A stretch of 64,000 bases of DNA, from assembly GCF_013371465.1 (NCBI RefSeq), contig NZ_JABWDU010000006.1, positions 186,001-250,000 of the forward strand. The letters are read 5' to 3'. Source of the DNA: Ensifer oleiphilus. GTDB taxonomy: Bacteria > Pseudomonadota > Alphaproteobacteria > Rhizobiales > Rhizobiaceae. A program made the translations under genes and the position numbers. Below are positions 19,267 to 31,113 of this stretch, piece after piece (the stretch's first letter is position 1; each line of letters opens with the position of its first letter). The notes under the pieces were generated by a model, which saw only the letters and a list, made by a program, of their open reading frames with translations, did no database searches and was not told the origin of the DNA.

Positions 19267-20145
19267 ATGCTCTACGACATCAGCCTGAAGATCACCTACG
19301 GCTACGAAGTGCCCGTGTCCGGCGGGCGCCATCTGGTGCGCGTGCTGCCCGCGACGCTGCCCGGCCGGCAGAGGCTCGTCGTCGGCTCGCTGAGCTGCCA
19401 TCCGGTGCCGGCGGAACGCTCCGAAAGCGTCGACTTCTTCGCCAATCCCTTCACCGCCATCCTGTTTCGCTCCGCCCATGACGACCTCGTGATCCGCATG
19501 CAGGCGCGCGTACATGTGGAGCCGCTGCCGCTGACGGCCGACTTTTCAGCAGATCTTTCCCGCCTGCCGATGGAGCTGGCCGCCTGCTGGTCGGTCGACC
19601 CGGAAGCGCCGCATCATTTCGTCGGCCCGAGCCCGCTGCTGGCAGACGTGCCGGAAATCGAGGCCTATGCCCGGGCTGTCGTTACCCCCGGCATGACCAT
19701 CCGCCAGATTGCAACGGCGATCTGCGCCCGCATCCACCGGGACTTCGTCTACGATGCCGAGGCGACGACGGTGAACACCACGGCGGCCGAAGCCTTCGAG
19801 CTGAAGCGCGGAGTGTGCCAGGATTTCACCCATGTGATGATCGTGGCGCTGAGAAGCCTCGGCATTCCCGCCGGGTATGTTAGTGGATTCTTAAGGACGA
19901 TCCCGCCTGAAGGCAAGGAGCGCCTGGAAGGGGCCGACGCCATGCACGCCTGGGTTCGTATCTGGTGCGGCACCACCGCGGGCTGGCTCGAACTCGATCC
20001 AACCAACAATATTCCCGCTGGAACCGATCATATCGTCGTCGGCCATGGCCGGGACTACGGCGACGTCGCGCCCGTCATCGGCGTCTTGAAGAGCTATGGC
20101 GGACAGAAGACCGAACAGGCCGTTGACGTCATTCCGGTCAACTGA
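19267..20145 (+). CDS. Transglutaminase-like cysteine protease/transferase
   Basis: This 292-residue protein has an N-terminal beta region (MLYDISLKITYGYEVPVSGGRHLVRVLP; bacterial transglutaminase-like N-terminal domain) and a transglutaminase core with Cys in LKRGVCQDFTHVMIVALRSLG, His in DAMHAWVRIWCG and Asp in LELDPTNNI. No signal peptide is visible, so it probably works in the cytoplasm with the two proteins encoded upstream, 16 bases away. In related operons such proteins are predicted to cleave or transfer amide bonds of the peptide made by the ATP-grasp partner. Anbu, the proteasome-like peptidase often found with this set, is not in the window. Confidence 0.88.
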   Translation: MLYDISLKITYGYEVPVSGGRHLVRVLPATLPGRQRLVVGSLSCHPVPAERSESVDFFANPFTAILFRSAHDDLVIRMQARVHVEPLPLTADFSADLSRLPMELAACWSVDPEAPHHFVGPSPLLADVPEIEAYARAVVTPGMTIRQIATAICARIHRDFVYDAEATTVNTTAAEAFELKRGVCQDFTHVMIVALRSLGIPAGYVSGFLRTIPPEGKERLEGADAMHAWVRIWCGTTAGWLELDPTNNIPAGTDHIVVGHGRDYGDVAPVIGVLKSYGGQKTEQAVDVIPVN

Positions 20146-20320
20146 CCCGTTTCGAGACATCGTATTCCCGTTTTCAAACACCGCGGCATCGCCGGAACCT
20201 GCTGTAAGCACTGGATTTCCGGCATTCCGCTAAAATTGAATCTTTCACCTGAACGATATCGTAAGCCATCGCGGCTAATGTCGCCTCAAGCTTGCAACGT
20301 GTTCCTTGGGGTGTGCAGAG

Positions 20321-21571
20321 ATGGGAAAACGATCCACGATCAACCGGTCCTTCATGGCTATGCTGAAGGACCGTGGCGGCAATTTCGGCATAATGGCAGC
20401 CTTGGTAATGCCATTGATCCTTGCCGCCGGTGGCGTCGCCATCGACATGGCCAAGATGGTAACCACCAAAAACCAGATGCAGGATGCGGCCGACGCGGCG
20501 GCACTCGCGGCAGCCTCCGCTCTGGTATCGAAGGAAAAGCCCGATATCGCGAAGGCCAAGGAAATTGCGACAAACTTCCTGAAGGCTCAAACCGCCGGCA
20601 ATGTCGTCGACGTTCCGGGCAGCGACGATGGCGCGTCCGGCAGCAGCTCTCTCGCAGCGGCCAAATCGGCAGCGCCTGAAGAGTTGGAGGTCAACTCCTC
20701 GACGGTCGACATTCTCGAGACCGCCAACGGCGCGACCGGCAAGGCCTTCAAGGTGACGGTCGCCAACAAGAAGACCATTCAGTTCAACGCGATGACACGC
20801 CTCCTTGGGCAGGATTCGATACTGCTCGAGACGCGGGCTACGGCGGAAAGCGCCACCGAAACCAAGAACGCGCTGTCGATGTATCTCGTGCTCGACCGTT
20901 CCGGATCCATGGCCTGGAAGACCAACACCAAGGATACGACGAAGACGTCGTGCCCGAACTACACCGAGGCGAACTGGAGCAAATACCCGAACCTCAAGGC
21001 AAGCAGCCCGTGCTATGTCACCAAGGTCGATGCCTTGAAGACGGCCGTCAAGGATCTGCTCGCACAGCTCAAGACGGCCGATCCGAAGGATCTCTATGTC
21101 CGCACGGCAGCCGTTTCCTACAATTCGGCGCAGGATACGGCCGGTAGTCTCGATTGGGGCACGACGGGAACCGCAACCTACGTCAACGCCCTCGTTGCAA
21201 CCGGCGGCACCGCATCCGGCAATGCCTTCAAGACGGCTTACGGCAAGGTCATCGCGACCACCGAGGACACGGCGCACAAGACCAAGAACGGTCAGGTCGC
21301 CACGAAGTACATCGTCTTCATGACCGATGGCGACAACAACAACACCAGCGACGATACCGTGACGCTGCAATGGTGCGACACGGCACGCAAGAACAACGTT
21401 CAGGTCTACACGGTCGCCTTCATGGCACCCGACCGCGGCCAGAAACTGCTCAAGGCCTGCGCCACGACTGCCGCCAACTACTTCGAGGCAGACGAAGCTG
21501 CCGATCTGATCGCAGCCTTCAAGGCGATCGGCGAGAAGGCCTCGGCCATGGCGACCCGCCTGACCAAGTAA
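20321..21571 (+). CDS. TadE/TadG-like protein with von Willebrand factor A domain
   Basis: This 416-residue protein has residues about 15-50 forming a Tad-type N-terminal membrane anchor (DRGGNFGIMAALVMPLILAAGGVAIDMAKM) followed by the KNQMQDAADAAALAAA helix typical of putative Flp pilus assembly TadE/G proteins. A von Willebrand A domain starts near residue 185 with the MIDAS sequence LVLDRSGSM and continues to FMTDGDNNN. It would be anchored in the inner membrane with the VWA domain outside. The ATG at 20321 is preferred over TTG 20306, though the GGGGTG site is modest. No other tad genes are nearby, and an intrinsic terminator follows, so it is monocistronic. Confidence 0.85.
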   Translation: MGKRSTINRSFMAMLKDRGGNFGIMAALVMPLILAAGGVAIDMAKMVTTKNQMQDAADAAALAAASALVSKEKPDIAKAKEIATNFLKAQTAGNVVDVPGSDDGASGSSSLAAAKSAAPEELEVNSSTVDILETANGATGKAFKVTVANKKTIQFNAMTRLLGQDSILLETRATAESATETKNALSMYLVLDRSGSMAWKTNTKDTTKTSCPNYTEANWSKYPNLKASSPCYVTKVDALKTAVKDLLAQLKTADPKDLYVRTAAVSYNSAQDTAGSLDWGTTGTATYVNALVATGGTASGNAFKTAYGKVIATTEDTAHKTKNGQVATKYIVFMTDGDNNNTSDDTVTLQWCDTARKNNVQVYTVAFMAPDRGQKLLKACATTAANYFEADEAADLIAAFKAIGEKASAMATRLTK

Positions 21572-21593
21572 ACAAACAAAAGCGCGCAACACT

Positions 21594-21625
21594 ATGCCGT
21601 CCGGTCCAGCCGGGCGGCATTTTTC
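21594..21625 (+). terminator. Rho-independent terminator of the TadG-like gene
   Basis: ATGCCGTCCGG pairs with CCGGGCGGCAT (11 pairs, one wobble) around TCCAG, followed by TTTTC, starting 22 bases after the stop. Confidence 0.85.
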
Positions 21626-21706
21626 GTTGGCGGGACCGCCAAAGCTTCAGTGCACCAACCCACATCCCTTCTATTCAGGCAATTCTAATCCTTTTAAAAA
21701 CAGCTG

Positions 21707-21736
21707 TTGCAAGCGCTTCGGATCGATGCATAAATT
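21707..21736 (+). promoter_or_regulatory. Possible sigma-70 promoter of the glycogen operon
   Basis: TTGCAA at 21707-21712 and TAAATT at 21731-21736 are 18 bases apart, about 60 bases before the glgP start. The match is approximate and made by eye. Confidence 0.3.
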
Positions 21737-21796
21737 GCCCATCCCCGGTCGGTTCCGGCCTGCGACCTCCCAACGCAAAAGGGTAAGACAGTTCTG

Positions 21797-24262
21797 ATGA
21801 TGAACAAGATTTCCGCCAACGAACTGCCGCAGCCCGCACTTCGTTCCTCCGAACCCGATCAGCTTGCAGTCGAAATTCTCGAACGCTTGAAGTACCGCAT
21901 CGGCAAGGATCCGAAGGTCGCGAAGCCGCATGACTGGCTGACGGCGGCTATCCTCGTGGTGCGCGACCGCATCACCGACAAGTGGATGGACTCGACCCGC
22001 CAGACCTACGCGACCGGCGCCAAGCGCGTCTATTATCTCTCGCTCGAGTTCCTCATCGGCCGGCTGATGCGCGATGCCATGACCAATATCGGACTGATGG
22101 AGGAGATGCGCGATGCGCTCGCTTCGCTCGGGGTCGATATCGACGTCATCGCCTTGCTGGAACCCGACGCGGCGCTCGGCAACGGCGGCCTCGGCCGTCT
22201 CGCAGCCTGCTTCATGGAATCCATGGCGACCGTCGACGTTCCGGCCTACGGCTACGGCATCCGCTACATGCACGGCCTGTTCCGCCAGCAGATGGCCGAT
22301 GGCTGGCAGGTCGAACTGCCCGAAACCTGGCTTGCCCACGGCAACCCCTGGGAGTTCGAGCGGCGCGAAAGCTCCTATGAGATCGGCTTCGGCGGCATCG
22401 TCGAAACCGCCAATGTCGACGAGGAAATCCAGCGCTTCGTCTGGAAGCCGGCGGAACGCGTGATCGCCACCGCCTTCGACACCCCGGCCGTCGGCTGGCG
22501 CGCCAAGCGCGTCAACACTTTACGGCTCTGGACGGCCCAGCCAATCGACCCGATCCTGCTCGATGCCTTCAACGCCGGCGACCACATCGGCGCGCTGCGC
22601 GAAAGCAACAAGGCCGAAAGCCTGACCCGCGTGCTCTATCCCGCCGACGCGACACCGGCTGGCCAGGAGCTTCGGCTGCGTCAGGAATATTTCTTCTCGT
22701 CGGCCTCGCTGCAGGACATCCTGCGCCGCCACCTGCAGCAGTATCCCGATTTCACGTCCCTGCCCGATGCGGTCGCGATCCAGCTCAACGATACACACCC
22801 GGCGGTCTCGATCGCCGAACTGATCCGGCTCTTGACCGACATCCACGGCCTCGATTTCGAACAGGCCTGGGACATCACCCGCCGCACCATTTCCTACACC
22901 AACCATACGCTGCTGCCGGAGGCGCTCGAGAGCTGGCCCGTGCCGCTGTTCGAACGGCTGCTGCCGCGCCACATGCAGATCGTCTATGCGATCAACGCCA
23001 AGATCCTGATCGAGGCGCGCAAGCAGAAGGGCGCCACCGACCAGGAGATCCGCAACATCTCGCTGATCGACGAAAGCGGCGAGCGCCGTGTGCGCATGGG
23101 CAACCTTGCCTTCGTCGGCTCGCATTCGATCAACGGCGTCTCGGCGCTGCACACGGAACTGATGAAGGAAACGGTGTTTGCCGACCTGCATCGGCTCTAC
23201 CCCGATCGTATCAACAACAAGACCAACGGCATCACCCCACGCCGCTGGCTGATGCAGTGCAATCCGGGCCTGTTCAGCCTGATCCGAGAGGCGATCGGCG
23301 ACGAGTTCATGGACAATACTGAGGCGCTTCAGGCCCTCGATGCCTTCGCCGACAAGCCGGATTTCCAGGAGCAGTTCGCCGCCGTCAAGCGCGCCAACAA
23401 GGTCAAGCTCGCACAGCTCGTGCAAAGCCGCCTCGGCATCAGGCTCGATCCCTCGGCGATGTTCGACATCCAGATCAAGCGCATCCACGAATACAAGCGC
23501 CAGCTTCTCAACATCATCGAGGCGGTCGCGCTCTACGACCAGATCCGCTCGCATCCCGAGCTTGACTGGGTGCCGCGCGTCAAGCTGTTTGCCGGCAAGG
23601 CGGCGCCGAGCTACCACAACGCCAAGCTGATCATCAAACTGGCCAACGACGTCGCGCGTGTCGTCAACAACGACCCGGCCGTCCGCGGTCTCCTGAAGAT
23701 CGTCTTCGTGCCCAACTACAACGTCTCGCTGGCCGAGATCATGGTTCCCGCCGCCGACCTGTCCGAGCAGATCTCGACTGCCGGCATGGAGGCGTCTGGC
23801 ACCGGCAACATGAAGTTCGCGCTGAACGGCGCACTGACGATCGGCACGCTCGACGGCGCCAATGTCGAGATGCGCGACTGGGTCGGCGAGGAGAACATCA
23901 AGATCTTCGGTCTGACGGCCGAGGAAGTCACCAATGCCCGTGCCGAGGGGCACAATCCGCGCGCCATCATCGAGGGCTCGCGCGAACTGTCGCAGGCGTT
24001 GCAGGCGATCGCTTCGGGTGTGTTTTCGCCCGACGACCGCAACCGTTTCACCAGCCTCGTCGACGGCCTCTACAATCACGACTGGTTTATGGTGGCGGCC
24101 GATTTCGAAGCCTATGCCAAGGCGCAGCGTGAAATCGACCAGCTGTGGACGACGCCGTCGGCGTGGTATTCGCAGGCCGTGCGCAACACCGCGCGCATGG
24201 GCTGGTTCTCGTCCGATCGTACCATCCGGCAATATGCCGGGGAAATTTGGAGAGCCGGATGA
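21797..24262 (+). CDS. glgP: Glycogen phosphorylase
   Basis: This 821-residue GT35 enzyme releases glucose 1-phosphate from glycogen ends. It has the full-length family layout: GAKRVYYLSLEFLIGRLM near residue 75, GNGGLGRLAACFMES, VAIQLNDTHPAVSIAEL and, near residue 665, EASGTGNMKFALNGALTIGTLDGANVEM with the pyridoxal-phosphate lysine in GTGNMKF. The ATG pair at 21797/21800 leaves the first residue uncertain. It opens the glg cluster and its stop overlaps the glgB start (ATGA), so the two are translationally coupled. Putting the degrading enzyme first in a synthetic operon is usual in Agrobacterium and relatives. Confidence 0.97.
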   Translation: MMNKISANELPQPALRSSEPDQLAVEILERLKYRIGKDPKVAKPHDWLTAAILVVRDRITDKWMDSTRQTYATGAKRVYYLSLEFLIGRLMRDAMTNIGLMEEMRDALASLGVDIDVIALLEPDAALGNGGLGRLAACFMESMATVDVPAYGYGIRYMHGLFRQQMADGWQVELPETWLAHGNPWEFERRESSYEIGFGGIVETANVDEEIQRFVWKPAERVIATAFDTPAVGWRAKRVNTLRLWTAQPIDPILLDAFNAGDHIGALRESNKAESLTRVLYPADATPAGQELRLRQEYFFSSASLQDILRRHLQQYPDFTSLPDAVAIQLNDTHPAVSIAELIRLLTDIHGLDFEQAWDITRRTISYTNHTLLPEALESWPVPLFERLLPRHMQIVYAINAKILIEARKQKGATDQEIRNISLIDESGERRVRMGNLAFVGSHSINGVSALHTELMKETVFADLHRLYPDRINNKTNGITPRRWLMQCNPGLFSLIREAIGDEFMDNTEALQALDAFADKPDFQEQFAAVKRANKVKLAQLVQSRLGIRLDPSAMFDIQIKRIHEYKRQLLNIIEAVALYDQIRSHPELDWVPRVKLFAGKAAPSYHNAKLIIKLANDVARVVNNDPAVRGLLKIVFVPNYNVSLAEIMVPAADLSEQISTAGMEASGTGNMKFALNGALTIGTLDGANVEMRDWVGEENIKIFGLTAEEVTNARAEGHNPRAIIEGSRELSQALQAIASGVFSPDDRNRFTSLVDGLYNHDWFMVAADFEAYAKAQREIDQLWTTPSAWYSQAVRNTARMGWFSSDRTIRQYAGEIWRAG

Positions 24263-26469
24263 CCCCTTCGGCCGGCAAGGACCCGGAACCTGCAGCCTCA
24301 GCCCTGCTGTCAATGCCGGCCATTGCGGCCATTCTCACGGGCACGCATGACGATCCCTTTGCCGTTCTGGGCGTGCATCCGGCGGGGAAAAACTACGTCG
24401 CCCGCTGCTTCATCCCGGACGCCGTCAACGTCGTCGCGGAAACGCTGGCGGGCAAGGAACTCGGAACCCTCGAGCGGCGCGACGACGCCGGCTTCTTCGA
24501 GGGACCGGTCGCTCTGCGCAAGATCCAGCCGGTGCGTTACCGCGCGCGCAACGATGGCGGCGAGTGGATCGTCGTCGATCCCTACAGTTTCGGCCCCGTG
24601 CTCGGTCCGATGGACGACTACTACATTCGCGAAGGCTCGCACCTGCGCCTGTTCGACAAGATGGGCGCGCATCCGATCGACCATGAAGGCGCTCAAGGCT
24701 ACCATTTCGCCGTCTGGGCCCCGAATGCCAAGCGTGTCTCGGTGGTCGGCCAGTTCAACGACTGGGACGGGCGGCGCCATGTCATGCGGCTTCGCACCGA
24801 CACCGGCATCTGGGAGATCTTTATCCCCGGCGTCGAGGCGGGTCTTGCCTACAAGTATGAGATCCTTGACCGCCAGGGCACGCTGCTGCCGCTGAAGGCG
24901 GACCCCTTCGCGCGCCGCTCGGAGCTTCGGCCCAACACCGCTTCGGTGACGACGCCCGAAATCGCGCAGGTTTGGGAAGATGAGGCGCACCGTGCGCACT
25001 GGGCATCGACTGATGCCCGCCGCCAGCCGATCTCGATCTACGAGGTGCATGCCGGCTCTTGGCAGCGCCGCGACAACGGCGACATGCTCTCCTGGGACGA
25101 GCTTGCCGACCGGCTGATCCCCTACTGCGTCGACATGGGCTTTACCCACATCGAGTTCCTGCCGATCTCCGAGTTTCCCTACGACCCGTCCTGGGGGTAC
25201 CAGACGACCGGCCTCTATGCGCCGACGGCACGCTTCGGCGAACCGGAAGGCTTCGCGCGGTTCGTCAATGGCTGCCACAAGGTCGGCCTGGGCGTGCTCC
25301 TCGATTGGGTCCCGGCGCATTTCCCGACCGATGAGCATGGCTTGCGCTGGTTCGACGGCACCGCACTCTACGAGCACGAGGATCCGCGCCAGGGGTTTCA
25401 TCCTGACTGGAACACGGCGATCTACAATTTCGGCCGCCAGGAAGTGCTGTCGTTCCTCGTCAACAACGCGCTCTATTGGGCGGAGAAATTCCACGTGGAC
25501 GGTCTGCGCGTCGATGCCGTGGCCTCAATGCTCTATCTCGACTACTCGCGCAAACACGGCGAATGGGTGCCGAACGAGTATGGCGGCAACGAGAACCTGG
25601 AGGCAGTCCGCTTCGTTCAGACGATGAACACCGAGATTTACGCCTCCCACAAGGGCATCCTGACGATTGCCGAGGAATCGACCTCCTGGCCAAAAGTGTC
25701 TCATCCGGTCCATGCCGGGGGCTTGGGTTTCGGCTTCAAGTGGAACATGGGCTTCATGCACGACACGCTGCAATATATGTCGCGCGAGCCGATCCACCGC
25801 CGTCACCACCACAACGACCTGACCTTTGGTCTGCTTTACGCCTTCAGCGAAAACTTCGTTCTGCCGCTGTCCCATGACGAAGTCGTGCACGGCAAGGGTT
25901 CGCTCATCGCCAAGATGACCGGCGACGACTGGCAGAAGTTCGCCAACCTGCGCGCCTATTATGCCTTCATGTGGGGCTACCCCGGCAAGAAACTCCTGTT
26001 CATGGGACAGGAATTTGCGCAGTGGCGCGAATGGTCGGAGGAGCGGGCGCTAGACTGGAACCTGCTCGAATATCACCTGCACGAAGGCATGCGGCGGCTG
26101 GTGCGCGACCTCAACGGCACCTATCGCTCAAAGCCGGCACTGCATGCCCGTGACTGCGAGCAGGACGGCTTCGAATGGCTGATCGCCGACGACCGCGACA
26201 ATTCGGTCTTTGCCTGGCTGCGTAAGGCGCCCGGCGAGAAGCTCGTCGCCGTCATCACCAATTTCACGCCCGTCTACCGGGAAAACTACACGATCCCGCT
26301 TCCGGTCGCGGGTCGATGGAAGGAAATCTTGAACACCGACGCGGAAATCTATGGGGGGAGTGGCAAGGGCAACGGCGGCGCCGTTCAGGCACAAAAGGAC
26401 AAGACAGGAGCACTGACAGCCACCATCACATTGCCGCCCTTGGCAACGCTGATGCTGGAACAGGATTAG
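24259..26469 (+). CDS. glgB: 1,4-alpha-glucan branching enzyme
   Basis: This 736-residue GH13 enzyme forms alpha-1,6 branches in glycogen. It has an N-terminal CBM48-type segment ([24 protein letters not shown], about residues 145-230), then the catalytic barrel with the Asp nucleophile in [19 protein letters not shown], the Glu acid/base in [12 protein letters not shown] and [12 protein letters not shown]. The start at 24259 overlaps the glgP stop by four bases; longer frames run inside glgP. The C-terminal beta domain ends in [14 protein letters not shown] 124-base gap with a hairpin separates it from glgC, so glgC may have its own promoter. Confidence 0.97.
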   Translation: MTPSAGKDPEPAASALLSMPAIAAILTGTHDDPFAVLGVHPAGKNYVARCFIPDAVNVVAETLAGKELGTLERRDDAGFFEGPVALRKIQPVRYRARNDGGEWIVVDPYSFGPVLGPMDDYYIREGSHLRLFDKMGAHPIDHEGAQGYHFAVWAPNAKRVSVVGQFNDWDGRRHVMRLRTDTGIWEIFIPGVEAGLAYKYEILDRQGTLLPLKADPFARRSELRPNTASVTTPEIAQVWEDEAHRAHWASTDARRQPISIYEVHAGSWQRRDNGDMLSWDELADRLIPYCVDMGFTHIEFLPISEFPYDPSWGYQTTGLYAPTARFGEPEGFARFVNGCHKVGLGVLLDWVPAHFPTDEHGLRWFDGTALYEHEDPRQGFHPDWNTAIYNFGRQEVLSFLVNNALYWAEKFHVDGLRVDAVASMLYLDYSRKHGEWVPNEYGGNENLEAVRFVQTMNTEIYASHKGILTIAEESTSWPKVSHPVHAGGLGFGFKWNMGFMHDTLQYMSREPIHRRHHHNDLTFGLLYAFSENFVLPLSHDEVVHGKGSLIAKMTGDDWQKFANLRAYYAFMWGYPGKKLLFMGQEFAQWREWSEERALDWNLLEYHLHEGMRRLVRDLNGTYRSKPALHARDCEQDGFEWLIADDRDNSVFAWLRKAPGEKLVAVITNFTPVYRENYTIPLPVAGRWKEILNTDAEIYGGSGKGNGGAVQAQKDKTGALTATITLPPLATLMLEQD

Positions 26470-26515
26470 TGCCTTTCCGGCAAGCCGTCCCAAGCGGTTT
26501 TCGTGGAAAAGGCGT
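26470..26515. repeat. Hairpin-forming repeat between glgB and glgC
   Basis: GCCTTTCC near 26471 pairs imperfectly with GGAAAAGGC near 26505-26513, enclosing GCAAGCCG and GCGGTTTTCG, which pair in part. It resembles rhizobial GCGGTTTTC-type intergenic repeats and could alter mRNA levels between the two genes. Confidence 0.4.
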
Positions 26516-26593
26516 CAAGAAATTTCGAGGGCCGCAAGGCGTCGCAAAGGTCGCCGTGACGATCCCGAGGAACAATCAATTTGGGGAGGACAA

Positions 26594-27856
26594 ATGGTGG
26601 AAAAGCGTACGCAACCCTTGGCCCGTGATGCCATGGCCTATGTTCTCGCTGGCGGCCGCGGCAGCCGTCTGAAGGAGCTGACCGACCGGCGGGCGAAACC
26701 AGCCGTCTATTTCGGCGGCAAGGCCCGCATCATCGACTTCGCCCTTTCGAACGCGCTAAACTCCGGCATCCGCCGCATCGGCGTCGCCACGCAGTACAAG
26801 GCACACTCGCTGATCCGCCACCTGCAGCGGGGCTGGAACTTCTTCCGCCCCGAGCGAAACGAAAGCTTCGATATCCTGCCGGCAAGCCAGCGCGTTTCAG
26901 AAACGCAATGGTACGAAGGCACCGCCGACGCGGTCTACCAGAACATCGACATCATCGAGGATCACGGCGTCGAATACATGGTGATCCTGGCGGGCGACCA
27001 TATCTACAAGATGGACTACGAATTGATGTTGCAGCAGCACGTCGATTCCGGCGCCGACGTCACCATCGGCTGCCTCGAAGTGCCGCGCATGGAAGCGACC
27101 GGCTTCGGCGTCATGCATGTCGACGACAAGGATCGCATCATCGCCTTCGTCGAGAAACCGGCCGATCCGCCGGGCATTCCCGGCAATCCCGGCATGGCGC
27201 TCGCCTCGATGGGCATCTACGTCTTCCACACCAAGTTCCTGATGGATGTGTTGCGGCGCGACGCCGCCGATCCGAAATCGAGCCGCGACTTCGGCAAGGA
27301 TATCATTCCCTATATCGTCGAAAACGGTAAGGCCGTCGCCCACCGCTTCAACCAATCCTGCGTGCGCTCGGATTTCGAACGCGAAGCCTATTGGCGCGAC
27401 GTCGGCACGATCGATGCCTACTGGCAGGCCAATATCGACCTGACCCACGTGACGCCGGAACTCGACATCTACGACAGCACCTGGCCGATCTGGACCTTTG
27501 CCGAGATCAAGCCGCCGGCAAAGTTCGTGCATGACGACGAAAACCGCCGCGGCTCGGCGACCTCATCGCTGGTGTCGGGCGACTGCATCATCTCCGGTGC
27601 TGCCCTCAATCGCAGCCTGCTCTTCACGGGCGTCCGCGTAAATTCATATTCGCGACTGGAAAATGCCGTCATCCTGCCCGATGTGAAGATCGGTCGCCGC
27701 ACGTTGCTGAGCAACGTGGTGATCGACAGCCGGGTGGTCATTCCGGAGGGCCTCGTCGTCGGTGAAGATCCGGAGCTGGATGCCAAACGCTTCCGCCGTT
27801 CGGAAAACGGCGTTTGCCTGATTACCCAAACGATGATCGACAAGCTGGGAATGTAG
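26594..27856 (+). CDS. glgC: Glucose-1-phosphate adenylyltransferase (ADP-glucose pyrophosphorylase)
   Basis: This 420-residue enzyme makes ADP-glucose from ATP and glucose 1-phosphate, the regulated step of glycogen synthesis. It contains the nucleotide-binding [33 protein letters not shown], the [12 protein letters not shown] catalytic region, the sugar-phosphate segment FVEKP, and a C-terminal left-handed beta-helix ([35 protein letters not shown]). Rhizobiaceae enzymes are typically activated by fructose 6-phosphate and pyruvate. A strong GGGGAGG ribosome site precedes the ATG. It lies 11 bases before glgA. Confidence 0.97.
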   Translation: MVEKRTQPLARDAMAYVLAGGRGSRLKELTDRRAKPAVYFGGKARIIDFALSNALNSGIRRIGVATQYKAHSLIRHLQRGWNFFRPERNESFDILPASQRVSETQWYEGTADAVYQNIDIIEDHGVEYMVILAGDHIYKMDYELMLQQHVDSGADVTIGCLEVPRMEATGFGVMHVDDKDRIIAFVEKPADPPGIPGNPGMALASMGIYVFHTKFLMDVLRRDAADPKSSRDFGKDIIPYIVENGKAVAHRFNQSCVRSDFEREAYWRDVGTIDAYWQANIDLTHVTPELDIYDSTWPIWTFAEIKPPAKFVHDDENRRGSATSSLVSGDCIISGAALNRSLLFTGVRVNSYSRLENAVILPDVKIGRRTLLSNVVIDSRVVIPEGLVVGEDPELDAKRFRRSENGVCLITQTMIDKLGM

Positions 27857-27867
27857 GTCCGCCGCTG

Positions 27868-29310
27868 ATGAACATTCTTTCCGTCGCGTCCGAAGTGTAT
27901 CCGCTGGTCAAGACCGGGGGGCTTGCCGACGTCGTCGGCGCCCTGCCGGCCGCACTGTCGCCGCACGGTATCCGCACCCGCACCCTGGTGCCCGGTTATC
28001 CCGCGGTGCTGCAGAAGCTGAAGAAGAAAAAGAAGGTCGGCAGTTTTGCCAACCTGTTCGGCATCCCGGCCTCGGTTCTGGCGGCCGATCTCGACGGTCT
28101 GGACCTCCTGGTGCTTGATCTGCCCGCGCTCTACGACCGCGACGGCGGCCCCTATGTCGATGCCACCGGGCGCGACTATGTCGACAACTTCCGCCGCTTC
28201 GCCGCCTTGTCGCTGGCTGCGGCCGAAATCGCGGCCGGCGACGTCGTGGCCGGCTGGAAGCCCGACATCGTCCACGTGCACGACTGGCAGACGGCGCTGA
28301 CGCCGGTCTACATGCGCTTCGGCCGCGCGGCCTCGACGCCGACGGTCATGACCATCCACAACATCGCCTTCCAGGGACAGTTCGGGCCGGCGGTCTTTGC
28401 CGAGCTGGCGCTTCCGCCCGAAGCCTTCTCTATGCAGTTCGTCGAGTACTACGGCGACGTCTGCTTCCTCAAGGGCGGCCTACAGACGGCAAACGCGATC
28501 ACCACCGTCAGCCCCTCCTATGCGCAGGAGATCTTGACACCGGAATTCGGCATGGGCCTCGAGGGCCTGCTGAAGAGCAGGCTTTCCGACCTCGTGGGCA
28601 TCGTCAACGGCATCGACGCCGATGTCTGGAACCCGGCAAGCGATCCGCTGATCGCCCAGCATTTCAGCCCGACGACCTTGAAGCAACGTGGCCCCAACCG
28701 GCGGGCGCTCGAAGAACGCTTCGGGCTGGAACAGGGCAATGGCCCGATCTTCTGCGTCATCAGCCGGCTCACCTGGCAGAAGGGCATGGATCTGCTTGCC
28801 GAAGTTACCGACGAGATCGTGGCGATGGGCGGCAAGCTCATCGTTCTCGGCTCCGGCGACACCGCGCTCGAAGGCGCACTTCTTGCTGCCGCCTCGCGCC
28901 ACCGCGGCCATGTCGGCATGGTCACCGGCTATAACGAACCGCTCTCGCACCTGATGCAGGCAGGATCGGACGCAATCCTCATCCCGTCGCGCTTCGAGCC
29001 CTGCGGGCTGACGCAGCTCTACGGCCTGCGCTACGGCTGCGTGCCGGTCGTCGCCCGCACCGGCGGTCTTGCCGACACCATCATCGACGCGAACGAAGCC
29101 GGACTATCGGCAAAGGTGGCGACCGGTTTCCAGTTCACGCCTGTTACCGCCGACGGGTTGCGTCTTGCGATCCGGCGCGTCTTCCGTGCATACAACGAAC
29201 CGAAAGTCTGGGCGCGTCTGCAGACCCAGGGCATGAAATCGGACGTTTCCTGGGCCAGAAGCGCCGAGCGTTACGTCTCTCTATATTCCGGTCTTCTCGG
29301 GAAAGGCTAA
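27868..29310 (+). CDS. glgA: Glycogen synthase (ADP-glucose)
   Basis: This 480-residue GT5 enzyme extends alpha-1,4-glucan from ADP-glucose. It starts [30 protein letters not shown] with the KTGGL ADP-glucose motif. The C-terminal Rossmann domain contains [12 protein letters not shown] and the retaining-GT signature [17 protein letters not shown]. The start at 27868 is 11 bases from the glgC stop with only a weak AGG site, consistent with translational coupling; upstream in-frame starts lie inside glgC. pgm follows after six bases. Confidence 0.96.
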   Translation: MNILSVASEVYPLVKTGGLADVVGALPAALSPHGIRTRTLVPGYPAVLQKLKKKKKVGSFANLFGIPASVLAADLDGLDLLVLDLPALYDRDGGPYVDATGRDYVDNFRRFAALSLAAAEIAAGDVVAGWKPDIVHVHDWQTALTPVYMRFGRAASTPTVMTIHNIAFQGQFGPAVFAELALPPEAFSMQFVEYYGDVCFLKGGLQTANAITTVSPSYAQEILTPEFGMGLEGLLKSRLSDLVGIVNGIDADVWNPASDPLIAQHFSPTTLKQRGPNRRALEERFGLEQGNGPIFCVISRLTWQKGMDLLAEVTDEIVAMGGKLIVLGSGDTALEGALLAAASRHRGHVGMVTGYNEPLSHLMQAGSDAILIPSRFEPCGLTQLYGLRYGCVPVVARTGGLADTIIDANEAGLSAKVATGFQFTPVTADGLRLAIRRVFRAYNEPKVWARLQTQGMKSDVSWARSAERYVSLYSGLLGKG

Positions 29311-30945
<1,635 letters not shown>

Positions 30946-30947
30946 GT

Positions 30948-30967
30948 GAGCGCCCCTCGGGGCGCTC
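30948..30967 (+). terminator. Hairpin after pgm
   Basis: GAGCGCCCC and GGGGCGCTC form a perfect nine-pair inverted repeat separated by TC, starting two bases after the pgm stop. With no T run it may be a partial terminator or a 3' stabiliser that separates glgPBCA-pgm from glgX. Confidence 0.5.
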
Positions 30968-31047
30968 GAAGACCTGATATCGCTGCTGCACAGTTCCTGA
31001 AATCGGAAGCGATTTAAGACGGGAAATATGCGGCAGACTTCAAGTGT

Positions 31048-31089
31048 TGCAGCGTCCTTTGCGCGTCAGGTTTGACGCGCGGCGCTGCG
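31048..31089 (+). repeat. Palindromic (REP-like) intergenic repeat, copy A
   Basis: A nested palindrome: outer GCAGCG/CGCTGC and inner GCGCGTCA-GGTT-TGACGCGC (31061-31080). A diverged copy in the other orientation lies at 43239-43281. The layout matches a dispersed palindromic family of Rhizobiaceae chromosomes (AGCGTCCTTTGCGCGTC core). Confidence 0.65.
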
Positions 31090-31113
31090 AGAAAACCGAG
31101 GGGTGCCTGATTG

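Noticed and set aside
20174-21592. 472-codon open frame antisense to the TadG-like gene
   Set aside because: Composition shadow of a real gene with signal anchor and VWA motifs; it has no motif of its own.
22520-24313. 597-codon frame antisense to glgP
   Set aside because: Shadow of codon-biased GC-rich coding sequence; glgP motifs on the plus strand are unambiguous.
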